A DNA stretch of 34,630 nt. It comes from Bacteroidales bacterium UBA3764. GTDB lineage: Bacteria; Bacteroidota; Bacteroidia; Bacteroidales; UBA932. The notes beneath the pieces are model-generated. The model made no database searches, had not been told where the DNA came from, and worked only from the letters and a program-made list of their open reading frames with translations. Of this stretch, positions 7,547-16,403 are shown in pieces; position 1 is the stretch's first letter, and each line of letters opens with the position of its first letter. The position numbers and the translations under genes are program-made. The stretch covers positions 1 to 34,630 of the forward strand of contig DFFY01000083.1 of assembly GCA_002371115.1 (NCBI GenBank), given 5' to 3'.

Positions 7547-8497
7547 ATGTCAGACTATCATATCCCTGTGCTCCTTGCGGAAAGTGTTTCCGCGTTGGTC
7601 ACAAACCCCGATGGAATATATGCAGATGCCACTTTCGGAGGCGGTGGGCACACCGCTGCCATACTTTCACGCTTACATGATGGCGGAAAGCTCATCGCTT
7701 TCGATCGTGACGCTGAAGCCCTGGCCAACGCGCCCAAGGACGCGCGGCTTACGCTGATTCACAACAACTTCCGCTTCATTGAGAACTATGCGGAGGAATT
7801 GAGGAGATCCCTCGACTTCGCTCGGGGTGACAAGGAAGGGCCGGCCATCTTCGATGGCGTACTGGCAGACCTGGGTGTATCCAGCCACCAGTTCGACACG
7901 GCCGGCCGCGGATTCAGCTTCCGCTTCGAGGAAGCGCCGCTGGACATGCGCATGAACCAGCAGGCCCGTCTGACGGCGGAGGAAGTGGTGAACAGCTACG
8001 GAGAGGCAGAGCTGGAACGCATCCTGCGCCTGTACGGCGAGGTGGACGGCGCCCGTAACATGGCCCGCCTCATTGTGACGGCCCGCACCCAGGCGGCGCT
8101 CCACACCACCGGCGACTTGGACCGCGCCATTGCCAGAATGCTGCCCAAAAATGCGGAGCACAAGGTGCTGGCCAAGGTATATCAGGCCCTCCGCATTGAG
8201 GTGAACCAGGAAATGCGCGCCCTGGAGAAATTCCTGGACGGCGCCACCCGCAGCCTGAAACCGGGCGGAAGGCTGGTGGTCATCACCTACCACAGCCTGG
8301 AAGACCGCATGGTGAAAAACTTCATCAAGACGGGCGATGTGGACGGGCAGCAGCGCAAGGACGCATTCGGACGCATGGATACCCCCCTGGAGGCCGTGAA
8401 CCGCAAACCCATCGTCCCGCAGGAAAGTGAAATTCAGCGGAATACCCGCGCCCGCAGCGCGAAGCTCCGCATCGCGGAAAGGAGGAGCGACCTATGA
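7547..8497 (+). CDS. rsmH: 16S rRNA (cytosine-1402-N4)-methyltransferase RsmH, with an in-frame palindromic insertion
   Basis: A 316-residue SAM-dependent methyltransferase (MraW) that modifies C1402 in the ribosomal P site. The SAM motif (ADATFGGGGHTAAI) and the catalytic region (GVLADLGVSSHQFDTAGRGF) are present, as are FHSLEDR-like YHSLEDRMVK and the C-terminal RARSAKLRIAER. The start ATG 7547 has a clean Shine-Dalgarno AGGAGG (7533-7538) 8 nt upstream. Residues 86-96 (RRSLDFARGDK) are encoded by a palindromic repeat at 7804-7831 and form an extra loop between NFRFIENYAEEL and FDGVLADLG, where homologues as I recall them have about 12 fewer residues. The stop overlaps the ftsL start (ATGA). 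Confidence 0.95.
   Translation: MSDYHIPVLLAESVSALVTNPDGIYADATFGGGGHTAAILSRLHDGGKLIAFDRDAEALANAPKDARLTLIHNNFRFIENYAEELRRSLDFARGDKEGPAIFDGVLADLGVSSHQFDTAGRGFSFRFEEAPLDMRMNQQARLTAEEVVNSYGEAELERILRLYGEVDGARNMARLIVTARTQAALHTTGDLDRAIARMLPKNAEHKVLAKVYQALRIEVNQEMRALEKFLDGATRSLKPGGRLVVITYHSLEDRMVKNFIKTGDVDGQQRKDAFGRMDTPLEAVNRKPIVPQESEIQRNTRARSAKLRIAERRSDL
7804..7831 (+). repeat. REP-like palindrome inside rsmH (28 bp)
   Basis: Read on the - strand it starts GTCACCCCGAGCG and ends GGGATCTC: a short imperfect hairpin with a GTCA head and an ATCTC tail. It stays open in the rsmH frame and encodes SLDFARGD with flanking residues. A similar GTCA...ATCTC palindrome sits between mraY and murD (13645-13671). 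Confidence 0.6.
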
Positions 8498-8835
8498 ACC
8501 TGAGTACCCTTTGGGAAGGCGTCAAAAATGCCTTCCGCGCCCTGAGAAACGGCGAGTTCCTGCTCCGTATCCGCGCCGACAAATATTACATGCACATCAT
8601 GTACCTGTTCCTGCTGATGTGGGTGACCATCCTGCTGAGCCTGCAGGTGGACAAGACGCTCACCAAAGCCGGGGACAACCAGGCCGCGATTGACCAGCTG
8701 CGCATCCACCATGCAGAGAAAGAAGCCGCTTTGGTGAAACTGCACAGCGCATCGGCCGCCGAGACCCGTTTGAAAGAACTGGGCGTGAACCTGACCCTGC
8801 CGCAGGAACCCGCCACCGTGATTAAGAGAAAATGA
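8494..8835 (+). CDS. ftsL: FtsL-like cell division protein (FtsL_2 type)
   Basis: A 113-residue bitopic membrane protein. A short cytoplasmic N-terminus (residues 1-32) is followed by one transmembrane helix (YMHIMYLFLLMWVTILLSL, about 32-50) and a periplasmic helix with coiled-coil character (AIDQLRIHHAEKEAALVKL). Sequence identity across FtsL is weak, so the assignment rests on topology, size and position between rsmH and ftsI; it fits the Bacteroidetes FtsL-like family. It should partner with FtsB/DivIC and FtsQ to activate FtsWI. The start ATG 8494 has AAAGGAGG at 8478-8485, and its own stop overlaps ftsI (ATGA). Confidence 0.85.
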   Translation: MNLSTLWEGVKNAFRALRNGEFLLRIRADKYYMHIMYLFLLMWVTILLSLQVDKTLTKAGDNQAAIDQLRIHHAEKEAALVKLHSASAAETRLKELGVNLTLPQEPATVIKRK

Positions 8836-10922
8836 GCCGCAAACAGAGCGAAATACAGGACACCATAGAAAACCGCGACCGAATCCACGTGGTTATGTTC
8901 TTCCTGTCCATGCTGTTCCTCTTCCTCGGGATAGCCATCCTGGTGCGCATCATGCACATCCAGGCCACCTATACCGTGGACGAAAAGGTCATCAACCTTT
9001 TCCGGCCGGTCGTGCAAAAGCACATCGACTACCCTGTACGCGGTAAAATCCTGGCCACCGACGGACGTCCGCTGGCCATATCGGCCCCGCTGTATGATAT
9101 CTATATGGACTGCACGGTGCGCAAGGCCGACTATGCGGAAACCGGGAAAGACAGCCTGGAACGCGCCTGGCAGACCAAGGCCCGCGAGCTGTCCGTGTAC
9201 CTGAGCAACGAGTTCCGGGACAAGAGTGCCGAGGCCTATGCCAAAGCCATCCTGGACGGACGCGCACGCGGTGCCAAATACCTGCGCATCCAGCGCAACG
9301 TGGACCTGAGCACCCTGGAGAAAGTGAAAACCTTCCCGCTGTTCAAGGAAGGGCCTTACACCGGCGGTTTCATTGTGGAGAAGCATGAGGAGCGCATTTA
9401 CCCGTACGACTCCCTCGCCCGCCGTGTCATCGGCTATGTAAAAGAGCAGAACCGGATTGGCCTGGAGTCCAGCTTCGACAGCGAGCTCCACGGCCGGGAA
9501 GGTTACGAGTGGCGCCGCGTCACGGACAACAAGCGCTGGGTGCGCGACCTGGACTCCACGCAGGTAAAGGTAGAGGACGGCAACGACATCCGCACCACCC
9601 TCAACGTGGACTTCCAGGACATTGCCGACAAAGCGCTCCGCGCCCAAATCCAGGCCGATGACGAGGTCCGTGCCGGTATCTGCATCATCATGGAAGCCAA
9701 GACCGGCGCCATCCGGGCCATGGTGAACCTCTCCCGCGGCGAGACGCCCCAAACCGTCCTTTGGGAAAGGGATAACCTGATTCTGCGCGAAGTGGGCGAA
9801 CAAGGTTCCGTCATGAAAACGGTCACCCTGGTTTCGCTGGTGGAAGACGGCTACGTAAAAACGTTGGATCAGACGCTGCCCACCAACAACGGCTTTGTTC
9901 CGGGCGGCTATAACCAGGACGTCCATATTCTTGACTACCAGCGGGAAACCGGCCGGCGCGACATCAGCGTCATGCACGGCTTCGAGATTTCCTCCAACTA
10001 CGTATTCACCTGGCTGGCAGAGACTTATTACGGCAAAAAGCCGCAGGAGATGTTCGACCACCTTTACTCCTACCGCTTTGGAGAAGCGTTCGACTTTGAC
10101 ATCACCGGCATGGGAACGCCCGTCATCAACCGGCCCGGAACGCCCGGCTGGTCCAAGACCACCCTGGGAACCACGGCATACGGCTACAGCGTGGCTGTGA
10201 CGCCCCTTCACATAGCTACGTTCTACAATGGCATCGCCAACAAGGGCCGCATGATGAAACCCTATCTGGTGGAAAGCGTGGAAAAGGACGGGAAAGTGCT
10301 CAAACGCTTCGAGCCCAGCGCCCTGAACAGCAGCATCTGCTCCCAGGCAACGGCCGATACGGTGACGCGCGCCCTCCGTTCCGTGGTGAACGAAGGTACC
10401 GCCACACGCTTGAAGAACGCCAAACTGCCGGTCGCAGGAAAAACCGGGACGGCCCGCGTAGTGCTCTCGCCCAAGGAAAAGGGCAAAAGCGGGGACCCCT
10501 ACAGCGACGAGTATGGCAGGAAGAAATTCCAAGGCACGTTTGTAGGGTTCTTCCCTGCCGACGCCCCCAAATATACCATCCTGGTGACGGTCTATTCCTA
10601 CCCGTCCCACCGGAACTTCTACGGCGGCACCAAACCGGCCCTGGCCGTCCGCGAGATTGTGGATAAGCTCTATGCCTTAGACGGAGAATGGGATGCAAGC
10701 ATCAAGCCCACGGTGGCACTGCCGCAGATGGAGAAAGACATTGAGCTGAAGCCCGGCACTGTGCCGGATTTGAAAGGATACGGCCTCAAGGATGCCCTGT
10801 ACGCCCTGGAATCGCTGGGCATGCGCTGCCTTTACGAAGGGAGCGGTCACGTCACCGGGCAGTCCCCCGCCCCCGGCACCAAAGCCAAAACCGACCAAAT
10901 TGTAAAACTGACGCTGAAATAA
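8832..10922 (+). CDS. ftsI: FtsI/PBP3-type penicillin-binding protein (septal transpeptidase) with PASTA domain
   Basis: A 696-residue class B penicillin-binding protein that cross-links septal peptidoglycan. One N-terminal transmembrane helix (about 20-43) anchors it. The dimerisation/pedestal region starts at PVRGKILATDGRPLA. The transpeptidase motifs are complete: SVMK (S326-K329, nucleophile S326), SSN (387-389) and KTG (537-539). A single PASTA domain (VPDLKGYGLKDALYALES to the end) closes the protein, a feature common in Bacteroidetes and Gram-positive homologues. Start ATG 8832 overlaps ftsL; the stop overlaps murE by one base. No missing catalytic residue. Confidence 0.95.
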   Translation: MSRKQSEIQDTIENRDRIHVVMFFLSMLFLFLGIAILVRIMHIQATYTVDEKVINLFRPVVQKHIDYPVRGKILATDGRPLAISAPLYDIYMDCTVRKADYAETGKDSLERAWQTKARELSVYLSNEFRDKSAEAYAKAILDGRARGAKYLRIQRNVDLSTLEKVKTFPLFKEGPYTGGFIVEKHEERIYPYDSLARRVIGYVKEQNRIGLESSFDSELHGREGYEWRRVTDNKRWVRDLDSTQVKVEDGNDIRTTLNVDFQDIADKALRAQIQADDEVRAGICIIMEAKTGAIRAMVNLSRGETPQTVLWERDNLILREVGEQGSVMKTVTLVSLVEDGYVKTLDQTLPTNNGFVPGGYNQDVHILDYQRETGRRDISVMHGFEISSNYVFTWLAETYYGKKPQEMFDHLYSYRFGEAFDFDITGMGTPVINRPGTPGWSKTTLGTTAYGYSVAVTPLHIATFYNGIANKGRMMKPYLVESVEKDGKVLKRFEPSALNSSICSQATADTVTRALRSVVNEGTATRLKNAKLPVAGKTGTARVVLSPKEKGKSGDPYSDEYGRKKFQGTFVGFFPADAPKYTILVTVYSYPSHRNFYGGTKPALAVREIVDKLYALDGEWDASIKPTVALPQMEKDIELKPGTVPDLKGYGLKDALYALESLGMRCLYEGSGHVTGQSPAPGTKAKTDQIVKLTLK

Positions 10923-12328
10923 TGAAACTGAGCGAAATCATACGCGATACCGATGCCACCATCCTGCATGGCCATCCTGATACGGAAATCACCAGCCTGT
11001 GCTGCGACTCCCGGAAAGTAACGCCGGGCAGCCTGTTCTTTGCCGTGAAAGGCTATGCCAGCGACGGTCATGCCTACATTCCGCAGGCCCTTGAAAAGGG
11101 CGCTGCCGCAGTAGTTGACGGCAGCCGGCAGGCAATGGCCCTGGCGGCCGATGCCTTTTACGGCCATCCGTCCGGACAGCTTACCCTGGTGGGCATCACC
11201 GGGACCAACGGCAAAACCACCACGGTAACGCTGCTGTACAACCTGTTCCGGAACCTGGGCTACTCCTGCGGCCTGCTCTCCACCATCGCCAATTATGTAG
11301 ATGACGAGCGCCTGGAGACGGAAAACACCACCGTAGATCCCATCACCCTGAACAGTCTGCTCTCCCGCATGGTGGAAAAAGGCTGCGAATACTGCTTCAT
11401 GGAAGTGAGTTCAATCGGCGTGGAACAGGACCGCGTAACAGGCCTGGAATTCAAGCTGGGCATCTTCTCCAACCTCACCCACGACCACCTGGACTACCAC
11501 AAGACCTTCGCCGAGTACCTCCGCTGCAAGAAGCTGTTCTTTGACCGGCTGCCCCAGAGCGCCATCGCCCTTGTCAATGACGATGACCGCAATGGTCAGG
11601 TAATGGTGCAAAACACCAAGGCACAGGTAGTTACCTACGCCGTACAGGGCCTGGCGGACCATACGGCCCGCATCCTGGAACAGAACTTCGACGGCATGCT
11701 GCTGAGGATAGACGGGACCGAGACCTGGTGCCGCCTCATCGGCCGCCACAACGCCTACAACCTGCTGGCCATTTACAGCGCCGCTGTGTGCTTAGGCGCA
11801 GAGCCCACGGAAACGCTGGTGGCCCTCTCCCGCCTGGAAAGCGCTCCCGGACGCATGGAGAACCTGAACGGTCCCAAGGACCTGGCGGTGATTATAGACT
11901 ATGCCCACACGCCCGACGCCTTGGAAAACGTACTGGAAACGCTTCGGGACATTGCCCCGGAACGCCCCTTGATTTGCCTCTTCGGCTGCGGCGGAGACCG
12001 CGACAAGACCAAACGTCCGGAGATGGCGCAGGTGGCCCAGAAGAAAGCCGACCGCATCATCATCACCTCCGACAACCCCCGCACGGAGGAACCGGAGGCC
12101 ATCATTGCCGACATCCGCGCCGGCCTGGACATCAAGGGACGCGCCAAGTCCCTGGTCATCACCGACCGTCGTGAGGCCATCCGCACGGCCATCCTTACGG
12201 CCCCGGAAGGCGCCACCATCCTGCTGGCCGGGAAGGGGCACGAGACCTACCAGATTATAGGCCATACCAAAAACCATTTTGACGAAAGAGAAATTGTAGC
12301 TGAAACCTTTAAACTGCTTGCCCAATGA
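10922..12328 (+). CDS. murE: UDP-MurNAc-L-Ala-D-Glu:meso-diaminopimelate ligase MurE
   Basis: A 468-residue Mur ligase that adds the third stem-peptide residue. The ATP loop is GITGTNGKTTT (residues 91-101). The substrate-specificity motif DNPR (384-387, in SDNPRTEEPEA) is the one found in meso-diaminopimelate-adding enzymes rather than lysine-adding ones, which predicts DAP-type peptidoglycan. The N-terminal UDP-binding domain starts MKLSEIIRDTD with the typical CDSRKVTPGSLFFAVKG. It overlaps ftsI by one base (TAATG) and mraY by four (ATGA). Confidence 0.97.
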   Translation: MKLSEIIRDTDATILHGHPDTEITSLCCDSRKVTPGSLFFAVKGYASDGHAYIPQALEKGAAAVVDGSRQAMALAADAFYGHPSGQLTLVGITGTNGKTTTVTLLYNLFRNLGYSCGLLSTIANYVDDERLETENTTVDPITLNSLLSRMVEKGCEYCFMEVSSIGVEQDRVTGLEFKLGIFSNLTHDHLDYHKTFAEYLRCKKLFFDRLPQSAIALVNDDDRNGQVMVQNTKAQVVTYAVQGLADHTARILEQNFDGMLLRIDGTETWCRLIGRHNAYNLLAIYSAAVCLGAEPTETLVALSRLESAPGRMENLNGPKDLAVIIDYAHTPDALENVLETLRDIAPERPLICLFGCGGDRDKTKRPEMAQVAQKKADRIIITSDNPRTEEPEAIIADIRAGLDIKGRAKSLVITDRREAIRTAILTAPEGATILLAGKGHETYQIIGHTKNHFDEREIVAETFKLLAQ

Positions 12329-13617
12329 TTTATCATCTGTTCCAATATCTGGAATCCGCAGGGATGGACTTCCCTGGAATCGGCCTCATGCATTACCTGT
12401 CGTTCCGCGCCATGCTGGCGGCGGTGACGGCTGTACTGGTTTCCATGCTGGCGGGAAAAAGCATCATCCGCCGTCTGCAGCTGCTGCAGATTGGCGAGAC
12501 GGTACGCGACCTGGGCCTGGAAGGACAGATCCAGAAGAAAGGGACCCCTACCATGGGCGGCATCATCATCATCGTCTCCATCCTGAGCGGCGTCCTGCTG
12601 TTCTGCGACCTCACCAACATTTACGTGGATCTGCTCATCCTGAGTACCCTCTGGTGCGGTGCCCTGGGTTTTGCCGACGACTATATCAAGGTGTTCAAGC
12701 ACAACAAGGAAGGCATGTCCGAGCACGGGAAACTCATCGGCCAGGTGCTGCTGGGCCTCATAGTCGGCCTTACCGTCTGGATGAGTCCGAACATCGTTGT
12801 CCGGGAAAAAGTGGCCGTGAAAACCAGCGTGGAACATACCCTGGAAACGGAAACCACCGTTACCAGCGGCCGCTACGTGGAAGAAGATGTGGTGAAAAGC
12901 ACCAAAACAACCATCCCGTTCGTGAAGAACCACGAGTTTGACTACCGCTGGCTGTCGCCGGTGAAAGGCGCCTGGGGATGGTATTTCAAATGGGCCATTT
13001 ACGTGCTCATGATTGTCCTGGTCATCACTGCCTGCTCCAACGGGACCAACCTGACCGACGGTCTAGACGGCTTAGCGGCAGGAACCTCGGCCATCGTGGG
13101 CGTCGTACTGGGCGTCATGGCCTGGTTAGGCGGCAACCTCATCGACTCCAACTTCCTCAATATCATGTATATTCCGGGGTCGGGAGAGATTGCCATCTTC
13201 ATGAGCGCCTTCGTGGGAGCCCTGATTGGCTTCCTGTGGTACAACTCCTTCCCCGCCCAGGTGTTCATGGGCGACACGGGCAGTCTGGCTATAGGCGGCA
13301 TCATCGGCGTAAGCGCCGTGCTCATGCGCAAGGAACTGCTGATTCCCCTCCTCTGCGGGGTGTTTTTCGCCGAGAGCCTGTCGGTGCTTCTGCAGCGCTT
13401 CTACTTCAAGTTTACCAAGAAGAAAAAAGGCGTGGGGACCCGCATCTGGAGCATGACCCCGCTCCATCACCATTATCAGGACAAGAAGGCCCCGGACGGA
13501 CCGGTGATTTTCCCCAAACCCGTTCCGCCACAGCACGAAGCAAAAATCACCGTGCGCTTCTGGATTGTAGGAATTATTTTGGCTGTCAGTACGTTGGCAT
13601 TACTTAAAATCAGATAA
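12325..13617 (+). CDS. mraY: Phospho-N-acetylmuramoyl-pentapeptide transferase MraY
   Basis: A 430-residue polytopic membrane enzyme that transfers phospho-MurNAc-pentapeptide to undecaprenyl phosphate, making lipid I. Signatures: GTPTMGGIIII, ADDYIKVF (the DDxxK-like aspartates), NLTDGLDGLAAG and the cytoplasmic TPLHHHYQDK. Between about residues 155 and 212 there is a hydrophilic, Thr/Val-rich insert (VEHTLETETTVTSGRYVEED) absent from E. coli MraY; I recall similar inserts in Bacteroidetes MraY. The start ATG overlaps the murE stop. A 68-bp gap with palindromes follows before murD. Confidence 0.96.
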   Translation: MIYHLFQYLESAGMDFPGIGLMHYLSFRAMLAAVTAVLVSMLAGKSIIRRLQLLQIGETVRDLGLEGQIQKKGTPTMGGIIIIVSILSGVLLFCDLTNIYVDLLILSTLWCGALGFADDYIKVFKHNKEGMSEHGKLIGQVLLGLIVGLTVWMSPNIVVREKVAVKTSVEHTLETETTVTSGRYVEEDVVKSTKTTIPFVKNHEFDYRWLSPVKGAWGWYFKWAIYVLMIVLVITACSNGTNLTDGLDGLAAGTSAIVGVVLGVMAWLGGNLIDSNFLNIMYIPGSGEIAIFMSAFVGALIGFLWYNSFPAQVFMGDTGSLAIGGIIGVSAVLMRKELLIPLLCGVFFAESLSVLLQRFYFKFTKKKKGVGTRIWSMTPLHHHYQDKKAPDGPVIFPKPVPPQHEAKITVRFWIVGIILAVSTLALLKIR

Positions 13618-13622
13618 AAGAC

Positions 13623-13671
13623 GGCCGGTCAGGCCGGCCATGACGTCATTTCCGGTTTGACCGGGAATCTC
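13623..13671 (+). repeat. Two palindromes in the mraY-murD gap
   Basis: GGCCGG (13623-13628) pairs with CCGGCC (13634-13639) over a 5-nt loop. Immediately after, 13645-13671 reads GTCATTTCCGGTTTGACCGG then GAATCTC, a REP-like hairpin (CCGGT/ACCGG) with GTCA head and AATCTC tail, like the palindrome within rsmH. This is the longest gap inside the dcw cluster; no -7 box is visible in it, so it may be simply an inserted repeat. Confidence 0.55.
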
Positions 13672-13685
13672 AAAAAGAAAAAGAT

Positions 13686-15020
13686 ATGGCAAGAGTAGTT
13701 GTATTAGGAGGTGCAGAGAGTGGCGTGGGCGCCGCTGTTCTGGCAAAAGTAAAAGGTTTTGACGTGTTCCTGAGCGACAAGGGACAGATCAAGGAGGAAT
13801 ACGTGGCCCAGCTCAAGAAATGGGACATTCCCTTCGAGCAGGGGCAGCACACGGAGGAACTCATCTTGAATGCCGACGAGGTGGTGAAGAGCCCCGGCAT
13901 CCCGGGAACGGTCCCCATGGTACAGAAAATCCGTGAGAAAGGCATCCGGGTGGTGTCCGAGATAGAATTTGCGGGCCGATACGACAGCGCAAAGAAAATA
14001 TGCATCACCGGCTCCAACGGAAAAACTACCACGACGTCGCTCATCTACTACCTGCTGCAGAACGCCGGCCTCAACGTAGGACTGGGCGGTAACATCGGGA
14101 AAAGCTACGCCTACCAGGTAGCCACGGAGCATTTTGACTATTACGTCCTGGAAATCAGCAGTTTCCAGCTGGACGACATTTACGACTTCCGGCCCGACAT
14201 TGCCATCATCACCAATATCACGCCGGACCACCTGGACCGTTACGACCACAAAATGGAGAATTACGTGGCCGCCAAGTTCAAGATTACCCAGAACCTCCGC
14301 AGTGACGACTGCTTCATCTTCGATACGGACGACGAAATAACGGTAGGACACTTGTCCAAGATTGTGCTTCGATGCAAGATGCTCCCCTTCTCCCAGGAGA
14401 AGGAAGTGAAGCAGGGTGCCTTCTTGAAGGATGACAAGATGGTCCTCCGCTATGACAAGGAAGAAACCGATATCTTCCTGCAGGACCTGGCCCTGGGCGG
14501 CAAACACAACATTTACAACTCCATGGCCGCCGCCCTGGCCGCCAAGGTCAGCGGTATCGAGAACGAAGTCATCCGCAAGTCCCTGGCCACCTTCCAGCCC
14601 ATCGAACACCGCCTGGAGCCCGTGCTCAGCATCAAGGACGTGTTGTACATCAACGACTCCAAGGCCACCAACGTGGACAGCGCCTGGTACGCCCTGGAAT
14701 GCCAGAAACGTCCGGTCGTCTGGATTGTGGGCGGCACGGACAAAGGCAATGACTACAGCGTCCTGGGTGACCTGGTGAAAGAGAAGGTGAAAGCCATTGT
14801 GTGCCTTGGCGTGGACAACGCCAAAATCCACGCGGCCTTTGAAGGGATGGTGGGCACCCTTGTGGACGCCCTCAGCGCCAAAGAGGCCGTGGAGAAGGCG
14901 GCGGCCCTGGCCAAAGCCGGCGACGTCGTGCTCCTGAGCCCGTGCTGCGCCAGCTTCGACCTGTTCAAAAACTACGAAGACCGGGGCGAGCAGTTCAAGG
15001 CTGCCGTCCGCAACCTGTAA
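13686..15020 (+). CDS. murD: UDP-N-acetylmuramoyl-L-alanine:D-glutamate ligase MurD
   Basis: A 444-residue Mur ligase that adds D-glutamate to UDP-MurNAc-L-Ala. It has the N-terminal Rossmann-like domain (MARVVVLGGAESGVGAAVLA), the ATP loop TGSNGKTTTT (around residues 108-117), the EISSFQLDD motif and the ITPDHLDRYDH motif. The C-terminal domain contains INDSKATNVDSAWYAL and VWIVGGTDKGNDYS, both typical of MurD. The ATG 13686 is preceded by an A/G-rich run rather than a clear Shine-Dalgarno. The following ftsW starts 6 bp after the stop. Confidence 0.97.
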   Translation: MARVVVLGGAESGVGAAVLAKVKGFDVFLSDKGQIKEEYVAQLKKWDIPFEQGQHTEELILNADEVVKSPGIPGTVPMVQKIREKGIRVVSEIEFAGRYDSAKKICITGSNGKTTTTSLIYYLLQNAGLNVGLGGNIGKSYAYQVATEHFDYYVLEISSFQLDDIYDFRPDIAIITNITPDHLDRYDHKMENYVAAKFKITQNLRSDDCFIFDTDDEITVGHLSKIVLRCKMLPFSQEKEVKQGAFLKDDKMVLRYDKEETDIFLQDLALGGKHNIYNSMAAALAAKVSGIENEVIRKSLATFQPIEHRLEPVLSIKDVLYINDSKATNVDSAWYALECQKRPVVWIVGGTDKGNDYSVLGDLVKEKVKAIVCLGVDNAKIHAAFEGMVGTLVDALSAKEAVEKAAALAKAGDVVLLSPCCASFDLFKNYEDRGEQFKAAVRNL

Positions 15021-15026
15021 GTATTT

Positions 15027-16403
15027 ATGGTAGCCGAAGAAGAAAAGAAGAAAGACAGCTTCCTTGGACATCTGACCAGTTTCATGGACCGGTTCAGCGG
15101 AGACAAGGTGATTCTCCTGATCGCCCTGTTTCTCATGCTCATCTCCGTGATTTCGGTGTTCTCCAGCACCCCGCGCCTGGCAAACGACACGGGGAGCGAC
15201 CGCGTGAGCATCATGGTGGACCAGCTCAAGGTGGTGGCTGTAGGCTTTGTCCTCATCTTCGGCCTCTATTACTTCGGGCGCGTGGAATGGTACAGGAAGC
15301 TGTCCATGTTCGGCTTTGCCGTCAGCTTCGGCATCCTGGTGGTCCTGGTGCTCAACCTGAACCTGGGCATCGTGCGCGCCGGAGAAATCAACGGTGCCCG
15401 GCGTATTCTCATTGTCGCCGGTAAACAAGTGCACGTGTACGAGTTCGTAAAACTGTTCATGATTATGTACCTGGGCTGGGCCCTGGACACCTTCAAGAAC
15501 GGCGAATTCAAATGGGCGGGCATCCTTTCAGACAAATTCGAGAAGCTCGCCTTCCTGCAGCAACCGCTGTGGCAGAAGGTTACCTATATCTATTTGCCGG
15601 TGCTCCTGACCACCCTCATGGTGATGATGGGCTCCAACTCCAGCGCCCTTTTCATCGGCATCATCATGGTGCTCATGATTCTGGTGGGCGGAATCGATGC
15701 ACGCGACATCGGCTATGTGGTGCTGGTGGGCGTCGCCGGCATCGCCATCATGTTCGGGGCCTATAAAGCCGGCATCCTGAAGGAGAGCCGTATCGGCACG
15801 GCCATCGGCCGTATCACCCAGGACGATGATGCCACCATGAAACAGCTCATGGGCTCCAAGCGGGAATCGCTGGAGTGGCGGACGGCCCGCGGAAAACTGG
15901 ACCAGCCCGTGGGTGCCCTGCTGGCCATCAAGGAAGGCGGATTCTGGGGAAAAGGCATTGGCAACAGCACGCAGAAGTACCAGGTTCCCGTCATCTTCGG
16001 CGACTATATGTTCAGTTTTATCGTGGAAGAAACGGGCATCTGGGGGGCCACCATCCTCATCATCCTGTACTTCAGCCTGCTGGCGCGCGGCACCATGGTT
16101 GCCAAGGAATGCGACCGATACTATGACAAGGTAATTATCACGGGCCTCATCATCCTGGTAACCGGGCAGGCCTTCATGCATATGGCGGTGAACGTTCACC
16201 TGCCGCTGGTGCCCCAGACCGGGCAGACCCTGCCCCTGGTAAGCCACGGGACCAATGCGTTCCTGGTATTCGCCGTGGTGTTCGGCATCCTGCTGTCCAT
16301 TTCCAAGGACGCCCGTGAGAACATGGCCCGCCGCGAAGCCGAAGCCGCACCCCTGATTGAACATCATAACGACTGGACACAAGACTCAACCGTAGAAGAA
16401 TAA
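15027..16403 (+). CDS. ftsW: Septal peptidoglycan polymerase FtsW (SEDS family)
   Basis: A 458-residue SEDS-family integral membrane protein with about ten hydrophobic segments, beginning with GDKVILLIALFLMLISVISV. Family features include AGEINGARRILI (the GAxRWI-like loop), KLFMIMYLGWALDT, and the late FSFIVEETGIWGA and LPLVSHGTNAFLVF segments. FtsW polymerises septal glycan from lipid II together with FtsI. A charged N-terminus (EEEKKKDS) and a hydrophilic C-terminal tail face the cytoplasm. Its stop overlaps the murG start (TAATG). Confidence 0.95.
   Translation: MVAEEEKKKDSFLGHLTSFMDRFSGDKVILLIALFLMLISVISVFSSTPRLANDTGSDRVSIMVDQLKVVAVGFVLIFGLYYFGRVEWYRKLSMFGFAVSFGILVVLVLNLNLGIVRAGEINGARRILIVAGKQVHVYEFVKLFMIMYLGWALDTFKNGEFKWAGILSDKFEKLAFLQQPLWQKVTYIYLPVLLTTLMVMMGSNSSALFIGIIMVLMILVGGIDARDIGYVVLVGVAGIAIMFGAYKAGILKESRIGTAIGRITQDDDATMKQLMGSKRESLEWRTARGKLDQPVGALLAIKEGGFWGKGIGNSTQKYQVPVIFGDYMFSFIVEETGIWGATILIILYFSLLARGTMVAKECDRYYDKVIITGLIILVTGQAFMHMAVNVHLPLVPQTGQTLPLVSHGTNAFLVFAVVFGILLSISKDARENMARREAEAAPLIEHHNDWTQDSTVEE

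Noticed and set aside
8586..10610. Long open frame on the - strand opposite ftsL/ftsI (674 codons); others opposite murD/ftsW and ftsZ
   Set aside because: They mirror the codon bias of well-identified GC-rich genes on the other strand, have no recognisable domains and are His/Val/Gly-rich in the way antisense frames usually are.
13641..13648. TGACGTCA as a regulator binding site
   Set aside because: It is the junction of two palindromes; no bacterial regulator with this site is indicated by the context.
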